64,000 nucleotides of DNA. It comes from Prevotella sp. GTDB lineage: Bacteria; Bacteroidota; Bacteroidia; Bacteroidales; Bacteroidaceae. Location: the NCBI GenBank assembly GCA_022769285.1, contig JALEKD010000032.1:1-64000 (forward strand). Reading direction: 5' to 3'. The position numbers and the translations under genes are program-made. Of this stretch, positions 39,024 through 48,293 are shown piece after piece. The notes below the pieces were generated by a model that saw nothing but the letters and a program-made list of their open reading frames with translations, searched no databases and had not been told where the DNA came from. Within the stretch, counting starts at the first letter, position 1. Each line of letters opens with the position of its first letter.

Positions 39024-39899
39024 ATGATGAAGAAGACAGTAGTAGGACTGGGCGAGGTGCTCTGGGACATGCTCCCTGACGGCCGACAGATAGGCGGAGC
39101 ACCTGCCAATTTTGCCTTTCACGCCGGCCAATGGGGCCATCGAGCGTATGTAGTAAGTGCCGTGGGAACCGACCCATTAGGCGAGGAGGCGCTGAGCCTC
39201 CTGCAGGCCAAGGGTCTCAGCACCATAATACCCCACACACCCTACCCCACCGGCACGGTGGCCGTAACACTTACCGAGGGCGGCATACCCCATTACGACA
39301 TCTGTCAGGGGGTAGCCTGGGATCACATACCCTTTACCTCGGCGATGGAAGAACTGGCCACCCATACCGACGCGGTATGCTTCGGGTCGCTGGCACAGCG
39401 TAGTGCCGAGTCGCGTAGCACCATCTACCGGTTCGTAGACACCATGCCCAACACAGAGGACACGCTCAAGGTGTTCGACATCAACCTGAGGCAGACATAT
39501 TACAGCGCCGAGGTGATAGAGCAGTCGCTTACGCGCTGCAACATCGTCAAACTGAATGACGAAGAACTTCCCGTAGTAACCCGACTGTTCGCCCTGCGTG
39601 GCGGAAGCGCCGAGGCGCAGTGCCAGGCTCTCATCCGCAGGTTCGGACTACGCCTGGTCATCCTGACGTGTGGCACGCTGGGCAGCTATGTGTACGGGGC
39701 GGGCACTGCGTCGTTTGTGGCTACACCCCAGGTACAGGTGGCCGACACCGTAGGGGCTGGCGACTCGTTTACGGGTTCCTTTGTAGCGGCGCTGCTCAAT
39801 GGGCAGAGCGTGGGCCAGGCCCATCAGTTGGCCGTAAGGGTGTCGGCCTATGTATGTTCGCAGCATGGGGCCATGCCCGAGGTTCAGGGGCGGGTATAG
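39024..39899 (+). CDS. PfkB-family carbohydrate kinase (fructokinase-like)
   Basis: GLGEVLWDMLPDGRQIGGAPANFAFHAGQWG, VADTVGAGDSFTGSFVAALL. Confidence 0.9.
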   Translation: MMKKTVVGLGEVLWDMLPDGRQIGGAPANFAFHAGQWGHRAYVVSAVGTDPLGEEALSLLQAKGLSTIIPHTPYPTGTVAVTLTEGGIPHYDICQGVAWDHIPFTSAMEELATHTDAVCFGSLAQRSAESRSTIYRFVDTMPNTEDTLKVFDINLRQTYYSAEVIEQSLTRCNIVKLNDEELPVVTRLFALRGGSAEAQCQALIRRFGLRLVILTCGTLGSYVYGAGTASFVATPQVQVADTVGAGDSFTGSFVAALLNGQSVGQAHQLAVRVSAYVCSQHGAMPEVQGRV

Positions 39900-40579
39900 C
39901 CCAAGGTGAGCACGCTGACGTGCACATCGCCAGCCTGGGCCAACGTGTTGGCACAGGCACAGAGGGTGGCACCGGTGGTGGCTATGTCGTCGACCAACAG
40001 CACATGGTGGCCGCGCACCCGCTCGGGATGGTTCAGCCTGAAGGCGTGGGCCACATTGGCGGCGCGGTCCCACCGCTGCTTGTGGGTCTGGCTCTCATCA
40101 AACTGCACGCGGCTCACCACCCGGCTGTCCAGGGCTATGCCCGTGGCACGGTGCAGGCCCACAGCCAGCTCGCGACTCTGATTGTACCCCCGCTGGCGCA
40201 GACGGTTGCGGCTGAGGGGTGTGGGCACTATGAGATCAATGCCCTCGAAGAAGCCACAGCCAGCATACTCGGCCGCCAACAGGCGGCCCAGTGCCTCGGC
40301 AGCCTCCGGGTGGTCGTTGTACTTAATGTTATAGATGATATGACTGGCCTGACTGCCACCCTTGTAGTAGAACAGGGCCCCGCAGCGTTCTATGGGCATG
40401 CGGCCCCAGAACATACTCGCCATCTCGTTGCCGTAAGGATCGGCCTGAAAACCAGTACGGGGAAGCTGCAGGTTGCACACGCTGCACAGGGTGTCCTCAC
40501 CCGGAGCCAGACGCCGCCCGCACATCATGCAGAGGCGAGGCGCTATGAGGTCTACTATCCGGGTGAGCACGCTAATCAT
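39884..40579 (-). CDS. ComF family phosphoribosyltransferase-like protein
   Basis: CMMCGRRLAPGEDTLCSVC Zn-finger; HHVLLVDDIATTGATLCACANTL PRPP motif. Confidence 0.9.
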   Translation of the reverse strand: MISVLTRIVDLIAPRLCMMCGRRLAPGEDTLCSVCNLQLPRTGFQADPYGNEMASMFWGRMPIERCGALFYYKGGSQASHIIYNIKYNDHPEAAEALGRLLAAEYAGCGFFEGIDLIVPTPLSRNRLRQRGYNQSRELAVGLHRATGIALDSRVVSRVQFDESQTHKQRWDRAANVAHAFRLNHPERVRGHHVLLVDDIATTGATLCACANTLAQAGDVHVSVLTLGYTRP

Positions 40580-41048
40580 CGGGCAGTTCGGTTAGGTGGT
40601 CTATGCTTTGCTTGATAATGTCATAACTATAACCGCGACCCATGGCAAAGCGTATAAGTTTCATGGAGCGCTCATAATCGTTGCGGGCCGTTATGCCGCG
40701 CCACTTCTGGGCGAGCAGCGGACGCAACACCTCGACATACTGCTCGTCGGCCACGTCGTCGAGCACAGGGCCGTATACCGAACGATCTACGCGCTTGGCG
40801 TAGAGCGCCTGCTCTATCTTGCGGCGGCCCCATCCGTTATACTTAATCTTGTCCTCGACAAAACAACGGCAATAGCGGCTGTCGTCGACATAGCCCTCGC
40901 GCAGCAGATAGTCCATGATGCGTTGCTGGGTGCCCTCGTCCAGTCCCCACTGCTCCATCTTGCGCAGCATGTCGCCCTGGCAGTACTCGGCCTGCGAACA
41001 CAGGGCGGTCAGTTTGCAGAGTGCCTGCTCCTCGGTCATCGGTCGCAT
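40572..41048 (-). CDS. recX: RecX family regulatory protein
   Basis: ALCKLTALCSQAEYCQGDMLRKMEQWGL, YVDDSRYCRCFVEDKIKYNGWGRRKIEQAL, MKLIRFAMGRGYSYDIIKQSI. Confidence 0.85.
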   Translation of the reverse strand: MRPMTEEQALCKLTALCSQAEYCQGDMLRKMEQWGLDEGTQQRIMDYLLREGYVDDSRYCRCFVEDKIKYNGWGRRKIEQALYAKRVDRSVYGPVLDDVADEQYVEVLRPLLAQKWRGITARNDYERSMKLIRFAMGRGYSYDIIKQSIDHLTELPDD

Positions 41049-41869
41049 AGGGTAGCCTGGATAAAGCGGCGGCGACCGTACTGGTCATCGGCCTGGTTAA
41101 CGGTAAAGCCACTATCGCCGAGCCACTGGGCCAACTCGCTGGCATAGAGCGGATTAATCTCCAGACACAAGCGGCCACCGGGGCGCAGGGCATGGCGGGC
41201 GTAGCGGCCTATGGCATGGTAGAAGAGCAGTGGATGGGCATCGGGGACGAAGAGGGCCAGCGCGGGCTCGTAGTCGAGGACATTGGCGGCCATGTCTCCA
41301 CGCTCGCGCTCGCAGATATAGGGCGGGTTGCTCACAATGACATCCCAGAGATGGTGGTCGTCGGGGGCTTGGAGCACGTCTTGCTGGCACCACGACACCT
41401 GGGCACCGAGGCGGCGACCGTTCTCGGCAGCCACCTGGAGGGCCTGGGGCGACACGTCCCACGCCGTGACCCGGGCCTTGAGATGGTCGAGCGCGACGGT
41501 AATGGCTATGCAGCCCGAGCCGGTACCTATGTCGAGCACGCTGAAAGGCCCCGTAAAGCCGCGGGCCACCATGGGCAGCAGCAACTGGGTCTCGGGACGG
41601 GGGATGAGCACACCGGGGCGCACGCTGAAGGTTCGCCCGCAGAAGTCGGCCTGTCCCAGCACATACTGCACGGGCTCCGACTTTTCGAGCCGCCGCATAA
41701 ATTCCTCTAATTTCAGTAGGCTGTCTGCGGATAATTGGCTAACTTTGCCCATATAAACATCGGTGGACGTGAGACCGAAGCCCTCCTCGAGCACCAGGCG
41801 CACGATGGCGCGGGCCTCGTGGTCGCCATAGAGGGGGGAGAGTCTGTGGCAGAGTTCATTGTATGTCAT
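41036..41869 (-). CDS. prmC: Peptide chain release factor N5-glutamine methyltransferase
   Basis: VRPGVLIPRPETQLLL, VLDIGTGSGCIAITVAL, DVIVSNPPYI (NPPY). Start set to MTYNELCHRL. Confidence 0.92.
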   Translation of the reverse strand: MTYNELCHRLSPLYGDHEARAIVRLVLEEGFGLTSTDVYMGKVSQLSADSLLKLEEFMRRLEKSEPVQYVLGQADFCGRTFSVRPGVLIPRPETQLLLPMVARGFTGPFSVLDIGTGSGCIAITVALDHLKARVTAWDVSPQALQVAAENGRRLGAQVSWCQQDVLQAPDDHHLWDVIVSNPPYICERERGDMAANVLDYEPALALFVPDAHPLLFYHAIGRYARHALRPGGRLCLEINPLYASELAQWLGDSGFTVNQADDQYGRRRFIQATLCDR

Positions 41870-41897
41870 ACGTACAAAGTTATAAATATTTTCTGAC

Positions 41898-42857
41898 ATG
41901 AACCAGCTTGATACTGACAAAAAATACATGCGCCGCTGCCTGCAACTGGCTGTCAACGGGCTGGCCAACGCCAAACCTAACCCCATGGTGGGCGCGGTAC
42001 TGGTATATGGCGACCGCATCATCGGCGAGGGTTACCACATACGCTGCGGAGGCCCCCATGCTGAGGTAAACTGCTTCGCGGCGGTGACCGAGACCGACAG
42101 GAGGTATATACCTGAGGCCACGCTCTACGTAAGTCTGGAACCCTGCTCGCATTATGGACGCACGCCGCCTTGCGCCGACATGGTGGTGCGCCAGGGGGTG
42201 CACCGCGTGGTAGTGGGGTGTGTAGACCCATTTGCCAAGGTTCACGGCAGGGGCATCCAGAAGCTGCGCGACGCAGGCATCGAGGTCACCGTGGGGGTGC
42301 TGGAGGCTGAGTGCCGGCAACTGATACGCCAGTTTATCATTATGAACACGCGCCAGCGGCCATACATCATCCTCAAATGGGCACAGAGTACCGACGGATT
42401 TATAGACGACCACTTCAGACCCACCATGATTTCCAACAGATTTACCAAAATGCTGTCGCACAAGCTGCGGGCCGAGAGCGATGCCATCTTAGTGGGCCGG
42501 GTAACGGCCGAGCGCGACCATCCGCAGCTGACGGTACGCGCGTGGAGCGGGCCCAACCCTGAGCGTATCGTACTGAGCCACGACACACCGATAGAACAGG
42601 TGTTGGCGCGGCTATACGAGGCTCGCAGCCAGTCGCTCATCGTCGAGGGGGGCGCGCGCACACTCCAGAGCTTCATAGAGCGCGACCTGTGGGACGAACT
42701 GCGCGTTGAAATGGCTCCCATGACCATAGGCGAGGGCACCCGGGCTCCCCATATACCCACTGGGGCCATCGTGGGCGAAAGCCATGATTACGACGGTCAT
42801 CTGTACGACATTATGTATAATCCTCATACCCTCAGCGATAGCCATGAGCACCAATAG
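41898..42857 (+). CDS. ribD: Bifunctional riboflavin biosynthesis deaminase/reductase
   Basis: CGGPHAEVNCFA, YVSLEPCSHYGRTPPCADM; C-terminal reductase domain RPYIILKWAQSTDGFI, LIVEGGARTLQSFIE. Confidence 0.95.
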   Translation: MNQLDTDKKYMRRCLQLAVNGLANAKPNPMVGAVLVYGDRIIGEGYHIRCGGPHAEVNCFAAVTETDRRYIPEATLYVSLEPCSHYGRTPPCADMVVRQGVHRVVVGCVDPFAKVHGRGIQKLRDAGIEVTVGVLEAECRQLIRQFIIMNTRQRPYIILKWAQSTDGFIDDHFRPTMISNRFTKMLSHKLRAESDAILVGRVTAERDHPQLTVRAWSGPNPERIVLSHDTPIEQVLARLYEARSQSLIVEGGARTLQSFIERDLWDELRVEMAPMTIGEGTRAPHIPTGAIVGESHDYDGHLYDIMYNPHTLSDSHEHQ

Positions 42858-43002
42858 ATTTACAGCGCGTTTGAATAACGGGGGCGAGTATCGTCGCCGC
42901 GAACTGATTGAGAAGATAGAGCGGGCCATAGGGCAGATGACCGAGGCACAGTTAGAGGCGCTGGCCTACGACCTGTTTACCAAGGGCTATATAGAGGAGT
43001 AG
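42844..43002 (+). CDS. Small hypothetical protein (52 aa), overlapping the ribD 3' end
   Basis: MSTNRFTARLNNGGEYRRRELIEKIERAIGQMTEAQLEALAYDLFTKGYIEE; amphipathic, charged. Confidence 0.45.
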   Translation: MSTNRFTARLNNGGEYRRRELIEKIERAIGQMTEAQLEALAYDLFTKGYIEE

Positions 43003-43370
43003 CTCTTGGGCCTCGCCGCGGTCACGACCATAGGAGCCGCAACGGTCTCTCGCGCGCCCGCGCGTATATATATTAAGGTGGCGATGGCGGCTGTCATCGC
43101 CTAGTTCATCATCTTTCAGGCCGCAGTCTTCACGGTGCTCACAACGATGGTTAACCCACTGATAATAACCATATTTACCCACACTTCGACCATAGTGTTA
43201 ACACTCATTAGCGTCGTAGCGCTTCTGCCTTAACACATTTTTACAGGTTAGCACATAGCCATTTTTGCCATAAGGGCCGTTTGTTACTACCTTTGCATTG
43301 TCTACTTCCGGAACGGACAACAGAGAGTTAAACAAACACAAGTAACAAACTATTAAAGACAAAAAGAACT

Positions 43371-43802
43371 ATGCTGAAGTACAAACTTTTTCAAGACAAC
43401 AGGTCCAATTCACATTACCCTGGTAAGTGGTACGCCCACGTAAGTGTCAACGAGACGCTTAACATCGACAAACTGGCCGAGCACATGGCATCGCACAACT
43501 GCCCCTTCTCGAAGGGTACCATCAAGGGAGTGCTCTCTGACATGGTAGTGTGTATCAAGGAACAGGTATTGCAGGGCAATGCCGTCAAGATAGAGGACTT
43601 GGCCATCTTCTCACTGGGCATCCAGAGCAAGCCAGCCGACTCGATAGCCGCCTTTAATGCCAAGGAGAACATAGCTAACTACTTCCTGAGAGCCAGGGCT
43701 ACCGGCCAGTTTACCAAGGCCCAGCTCAAGCTGGTTGCCACTATCTCGGAGATGGGCACCTACAAAGCCGAGGACAAGGCTGACAGCGAGAAGAAAAACT
43801 GA
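43371..43802 (+). CDS. HU-related DNA-binding protein (Bacteroidetes HU-like family)
   Basis: LNIDKLAEHMASHNCPFSKGTIKGVLSDMVVCIKEQVLQGNAVKIEDLAIFSLGIQSK; TACCTTTGC promoter upstream. Confidence 0.85.
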   Translation: MLKYKLFQDNRSNSHYPGKWYAHVSVNETLNIDKLAEHMASHNCPFSKGTIKGVLSDMVVCIKEQVLQGNAVKIEDLAIFSLGIQSKPADSIAAFNAKENIANYFLRARATGQFTKAQLKLVATISEMGTYKAEDKADSEKKN

Positions 43803-43829
43803 TACTAAACCACTAACTACTTAAAGACT

Positions 43830-43922
43830 ATGACACAGAAAGGATGGAAACTGGTTTTGCAGGTAATCATATCCGCGCTGACCGCACTGGCAACATCGCT
43901 GGGCCTCAGTTCGTGCTGCTAA
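43830..43922 (+). CDS. Smalltalk-type small membrane peptide (30 aa), not in ORF track
   Basis: MTQKGWKLVLQVIISALTALATSLGLSSCC*; charged W-containing N-terminus, one hydrophobic helix, terminal SSC(C); directly follows an HU-like gene. Confidence 0.75.
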   Translation: MTQKGWKLVLQVIISALTALATSLGLSSCC

Positions 43923-44003
43923 AAACCTAACGTGGGTGGGAGGGGGTCCCGGGGCCTTACTCCCACCTTTATTAATAATAGATGCAGGGCCAAGGGGCAC
44001 GAC

Positions 44004-44032
44004 ACAAAAAAAGGCAGCCGTAACGGGCTGCC
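44004..44032 (-). terminator. Intrinsic terminator of the HU gene
   Basis: Minus strand GGCAGCC-CGTTAC-GGCTGCC-TTTTTTT. Confidence 0.8.
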
Positions 44033-44055
44033 CAACTGTAAAAGACCTTACAATA

Positions 44056-44331
44056 TTATTTGTTAACTGCCTCGGCCAGTTCGGCACCGGCCTTGAACTT
44101 AGCCACTTTCTTAGCGGCAATGGCAATCTTCTCGCCACTGGAAGGATTAACACCCTCGCGAGCAGGACGCTCTGTAACGGCAAATGTACCGAAACCTACG
44201 AGCTGTACCTTCTCACCAGCTACCAGGGCAGCTTTTACTACATCTACTGTTGCATCGAGTGCCTTCTTGGCATCAGCCTTGCTCAGACCAGCGGTCTCCG
44301 CGATTTTAGCAACTAACTCTGTCTTGTTCAT
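44056..44331 (-). CDS. HU family DNA-binding protein
   Basis: MNKTELVAKIAETAGLSKADAKKALDATVDVVKAALVAGEKVQLVGFGTFAVTERPAREGVNPSSGEKI. Confidence 0.95.
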   Translation of the reverse strand: MNKTELVAKIAETAGLSKADAKKALDATVDVVKAALVAGEKVQLVGFGTFAVTERPAREGVNPSSGEKIAIAAKKVAKFKAGAELAEAVNK

Positions 44332-44536
44332 AATGTGAATATTAATGGTTAATGTTATAGATAATCGTCTTTTGAGTTCACAAATATAGACCAAAGATTT
44401 CATAACACAAACAAAAACCAAAGAAAAATGACGTTTTTGTATAAAAAAAATGGTTTAGAGGTGTTTTTTATAGCTTTAACGGATATTTTTCGTAATTTTG
44501 CGGCAGTTTTCAACGCATTAATCACAGAGTATAAAT

Positions 44537-45445
44537 ATGATACGAAATATCCCGCCAATTACAAAGAACCTCTTGTTCATTAACCTGATAGCCTTTTTGG
44601 CTATGCTGATACTGGGAGGAATAGGCGTGGACCTGAACGACCTGCTGGGACTGCACTTTTTCATGGTCTCTAACTTCCATATCTACCAGCTGGCCACCTA
44701 CATGTTTATGCACGCCACCTGGGCACACATACTGCTCAACATGTTTGCCCTGTGGATGTTTGGCAGCACAATAGAGCGTACCTGGGGCAGTCAGCGGTTC
44801 CTCATCTATTATATAATATGTGGCCTGGGCGCCGGTATTATCCAGGAGATAGCCCAGTTTGTGGACTTCTGGATAGTGGCGGCAGAGCAGATACCGGGCT
44901 TCGAGCTGAAAGACGCCGCGCTGGTGGCTGCCAACAGCAGCGCCGTGCTGAACATGTGGACTACGGTAGGAGCCTCGGGGGCCGTATATGGTATCTTGCT
45001 TGCCTTCGGCATGACCTATCCTAACGAGCAGATATTCATCTTCCCCATACCGTTTCCCATCAAGGGCAAGTGGTTTGTGGTTATCTGCGCCGCGATAGAG
45101 TTGCTGGCCGCCACAGGTACCAACTCAGACGGCGTGGCCCATGTGGCCCACTTAGGGGGCATGCTCTTCGGACTGGGACTCATTCTGTACTGGCGCAAGC
45201 ATCCCTATATGGGTACACAGAGCTTCGCGGCACGTGGCGTATTTGACTTGCTGCGCCAGAAATGGGCTCAGAACAAGGACCGCAATGCCCAGCGCACCAG
45301 CCGCAAGGAGAACGATTGGGACTACAACGCCCGCAAGAAGGCCAATCAGGACGAGATAGACCGTATATTGGACAAGATAAGGAAGAGTGGCTACGACAGC
45401 CTAACCAAAGAGGAGAAGCAGAAACTCTTCGACTTAGGTAAGTGA
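44537..45445 (+). CDS. Rhomboid family intramembrane serine protease
   Basis: ATYMFMHATWAHILLNMFALWMFG, VGASGAVYGILLAFGM (GxSG), HVAHLGGMLFGLGLI. Confidence 0.93.
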   Translation: MIRNIPPITKNLLFINLIAFLAMLILGGIGVDLNDLLGLHFFMVSNFHIYQLATYMFMHATWAHILLNMFALWMFGSTIERTWGSQRFLIYYIICGLGAGIIQEIAQFVDFWIVAAEQIPGFELKDAALVAANSSAVLNMWTTVGASGAVYGILLAFGMTYPNEQIFIFPIPFPIKGKWFVVICAAIELLAATGTNSDGVAHVAHLGGMLFGLGLILYWRKHPYMGTQSFAARGVFDLLRQKWAQNKDRNAQRTSRKENDWDYNARKKANQDEIDRILDKIRKSGYDSLTKEEKQKLFDLGK

Positions 45446-45449
45446 CACT

Positions 45450-46568
45450 ATGATAAAGAGTCTCAAGAAGATAATCGTCCAGATGGTGGCCGGAGCCAAC
45501 GTGGCGACCATCTGCGCTATGCTTGTCACGGGATATGCCGGGTGTATATCGCCCGCCACATCGCCGTGGCTCACCAATGCGGGCCTGGTGTTTCCTGTGT
45601 TCCTGCTTATCAACCTCGGATTTCTTGTTTTCTGGATCATGGTAAAGCCCCTATGGGCCCTCATCCCCTTTGGAGGCATGCTGATATGCTTTGGCCCCAT
45701 CAGGACCTACACGCCGTTCAACGTGCCGGCCGCACCACCCGAGGGGGCCATCAAGGTACTGTCATACAATGTCTTTGGATTTGGCAAGGAGAAGAACTGC
45801 GACAGCACGTACGCCACCATACGCTACATAGCCGACACGGATGCCGACATAGTATGCTTGCAGGAAGCCAGCACGCCCTCTGATGTCGAGGCACAGCTCG
45901 ACTCGCTGGTATATACCAAGTACAAATATCGCGACACGCTCAAGGTAGGCGCTGCGGGCGGCATCAGCATCCTCAGCAAGTTTCCCATCCTGGGCCACGA
46001 GCACATCCAATACAAGTCTGAGAGCAACCTATCTGGTGCTTTCCGTCTGGACATTCACGGCGAGGAAGTCCTTGTCATCAACAACCATCTGGAGTGTACG
46101 GGCATATCGCTCGAGGAGCGCCAGAAGTTCAAGGAGATGATGAAAGGCGAGATTAACCAGCGCAGCGCACGGCAAGAGTCGCGGCGGTTGATAGACCAGA
46201 TGGGCGAGTCGGCGCAGATACGCGCACCGCAGGCACTGGCCGTGGCCAGCTACATCCGTAAGCACGCTTACCAGAGCATCATCTGTGTGGGCGACTTCAA
46301 CGACGGGCCGCTCTCTTATACTCACCGTACTATAGCCAAGGAGCTCAACGACTGCTATGTGGCCTCGGCCAACGGCCCGGGCATCAGTTACCATCTCTCG
46401 GGCTTCTTCGTGCGTATAGACAACATTCTCTGCTCAGATGACTGGAAACCCTACGCCTGCAAAGTAGACAACAGCATCCAGTCGAGCGACCACTACCCCA
46501 TCGTCTGCTGGCTGAAGAAACAACCAGGCCCCAAGGGCAACGTGGGCAGCAGCCAGCGCGACCGCTAA
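45450..46568 (+). CDS. Endonuclease/exonuclease/phosphatase family protein
   Basis: KVLSYNVFGF, DIVCLQEAS, VLVINNHLECTG, IICVGDFNDGPLSY, SDHYPIVCWL; N-terminal TM helices. Confidence 0.9.
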   Translation: MIKSLKKIIVQMVAGANVATICAMLVTGYAGCISPATSPWLTNAGLVFPVFLLINLGFLVFWIMVKPLWALIPFGGMLICFGPIRTYTPFNVPAAPPEGAIKVLSYNVFGFGKEKNCDSTYATIRYIADTDADIVCLQEASTPSDVEAQLDSLVYTKYKYRDTLKVGAAGGISILSKFPILGHEHIQYKSESNLSGAFRLDIHGEEVLVINNHLECTGISLEERQKFKEMMKGEINQRSARQESRRLIDQMGESAQIRAPQALAVASYIRKHAYQSIICVGDFNDGPLSYTHRTIAKELNDCYVASANGPGISYHLSGFFVRIDNILCSDDWKPYACKVDNSIQSSDHYPIVCWLKKQPGPKGNVGSSQRDR

Positions 46569-46587
46569 TGACCATCGCCAGGCACGC

Positions 46588-46640
46588 GGAGACCGACCTT
46601 TACGTTTCCCGGAGCCATCTTTAGCACGCTGACATCCATC
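46588..46640 (+). repeat. Palindromic interspersed repeat family R, copy R6 (left half only)
   Basis: gcggagaccgacctttacgtttcccggagccatctttagcacgctgacatcc. Confidence 0.7.
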
Positions 46641-46740
46641 TCCATACGCATAATGACCACCTACAAAAAGGGGATGGGCCTCGCGGCTCATCCCTTCCTA
46701 AAGGTTATAGATGTTGTGATTGAAAGTATGGAATGTATGA

Positions 46741-48150
46741 TTAATTCTGTTCCTGCGGCCGTGACCCTTCGTCCTTCTGCCGTATGTATTCCTCGTATTC
46801 TGCTATCTCGCGCTCGCCTATGTGCGACAATCCGTAGTGTTCCTCGTGCTGACTGAAGTCGAGACCCACACGCTCGCTCTGCGCGCTGACACGCATGGGG
46901 ATAACGCGGTCTATGAGCCAGTAGCCCAAGTAACTCATGGCAAAGGTATAGACTATTACGATGGTCACCGCCAACAGATGGTAGAGGAAGACGATGACTC
47001 CGGCCCACGTGCCCGATATGAGCCCTTCCTGAATAAATATACCTGTGAGCACCGTACCGAAAATGCCACCCGTGCCGTGGGTGGGAAATACGTCCAGGGC
47101 ATCGTCTATGCGGCTATGGCTGCGCCAGTAGACAGCCACGTTACATATCATGGTGATAACAAATGCTATGAAGATGCTCTGGCCTACGGTGACATAGCCC
47201 GCCGACGGCGTGATGGCCACCAAGCCCACTACGCAACCCACCGCGGCTCCCATGGCCGACGGCTTGCGACCGCGCAGACAGTCAAAGAATATCCACGTCA
47301 TCATGGCAGTGGCCGAGGCGGTATTGGTGTTAAGAAATGCCTTGACAGCCTGGCCGTCGGCATGCAGCGAGCTACCCGCGTTGAACCCGAACCAGCCCAA
47401 CCAGAGCATGGCGGCACCCAGCAATACAAAGGGTATATTGGCTGGCTCAGACTTGCGGGTCTGGGCAGCGCGGCGACCTAAGAATATGGCACCGGCAAGG
47501 GCTGCCACACCCGACGAGGCATGCACCACGATACCACCGGCAAAGTCTACCACGCCCCATTTAAGGAACAGACCGTCAGGGTGCCACGTCATGTGGGCCA
47601 AGGGGCAGTATATCACCACCAAGAACCATATCATAAAGAACAAGTAGGCCGAGAAGCGCACGCGCTCGGCAAAGGAACCTGTGATGAGCGACGGGGTGAT
47701 GATGGCAAACTTCATCTGGAACAGGGCATAGAGCGCCAACGGTATGGTGGCACCTCCCAATACCTTGCCCGTAGGCGTAAGATAGGTATCGGCACCCACC
47801 CCATGAAACATAAGAAACGTGGTAGGGTCGCCCACCACGCCACCGATGTCATTGCCAAAGGCCAGGCTGAAGCCGAATACCACCCAGAGCACGCTCACCA
47901 GTCCCATGGCGATAAAGCTCTGCAGCATGGTCGAGATGACGTTCTTGGCACCCACCATGCCTCCATAGAAGAACGAGAGGCCCGGCGTCATCATCAGAAC
48001 GAAGATGGTAGCGGTGATAAGCCAGGCCACATCGGCTGCATTGATCTTACTGAAATCGCAGGTGAACGACGGCTCCGAGGCAAAGAGCCCTGCCACTGCG
48101 ATGAGGGTCATGCCGGCCATCAGGATGACCCATTTCTTGTGTACTTTCAT
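46741..48150 (-). CDS. amtB: Ammonium transporter
   Basis: DVAWLITATIFVLMMTPGLSFFYGGMVGAKN, WHPDGLFLKWGVVDFAGGIVVHASSGVAALAGAIFLG, DVFPTHGTGGIFGTVLTGIF. Confidence 0.95.
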   Translation of the reverse strand: MKVHKKWVILMAGMTLIAVAGLFASEPSFTCDFSKINAADVAWLITATIFVLMMTPGLSFFYGGMVGAKNVISTMLQSFIAMGLVSVLWVVFGFSLAFGNDIGGVVGDPTTFLMFHGVGADTYLTPTGKVLGGATIPLALYALFQMKFAIITPSLITGSFAERVRFSAYLFFMIWFLVVIYCPLAHMTWHPDGLFLKWGVVDFAGGIVVHASSGVAALAGAIFLGRRAAQTRKSEPANIPFVLLGAAMLWLGWFGFNAGSSLHADGQAVKAFLNTNTASATAMMTWIFFDCLRGRKPSAMGAAVGCVVGLVAITPSAGYVTVGQSIFIAFVITMICNVAVYWRSHSRIDDALDVFPTHGTGGIFGTVLTGIFIQEGLISGTWAGVIVFLYHLLAVTIVIVYTFAMSYLGYWLIDRVIPMRVSAQSERVGLDFSQHEEHYGLSHIGEREIAEYEEYIRQKDEGSRPQEQN

Positions 48151-48293
48151 TTGTCTTTTGTCTTTTTTAGTTAATAACTATTATACTGTATATCCCGAAA
48201 ACTATGCCCGGGGCACGCTTTTCGCCTTTACGCATACTGATTAGCCACCGGCCTATGCTTACAGGCCTACTGACAATCCTCTGCAGCCCATTG

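Noticed and set aside
43060-43085. CGCGCGCCCGCGCG tract as a possible Z-DNA or regulatory site
   Set aside because: Short GC alternation next to a coding end; no further support.
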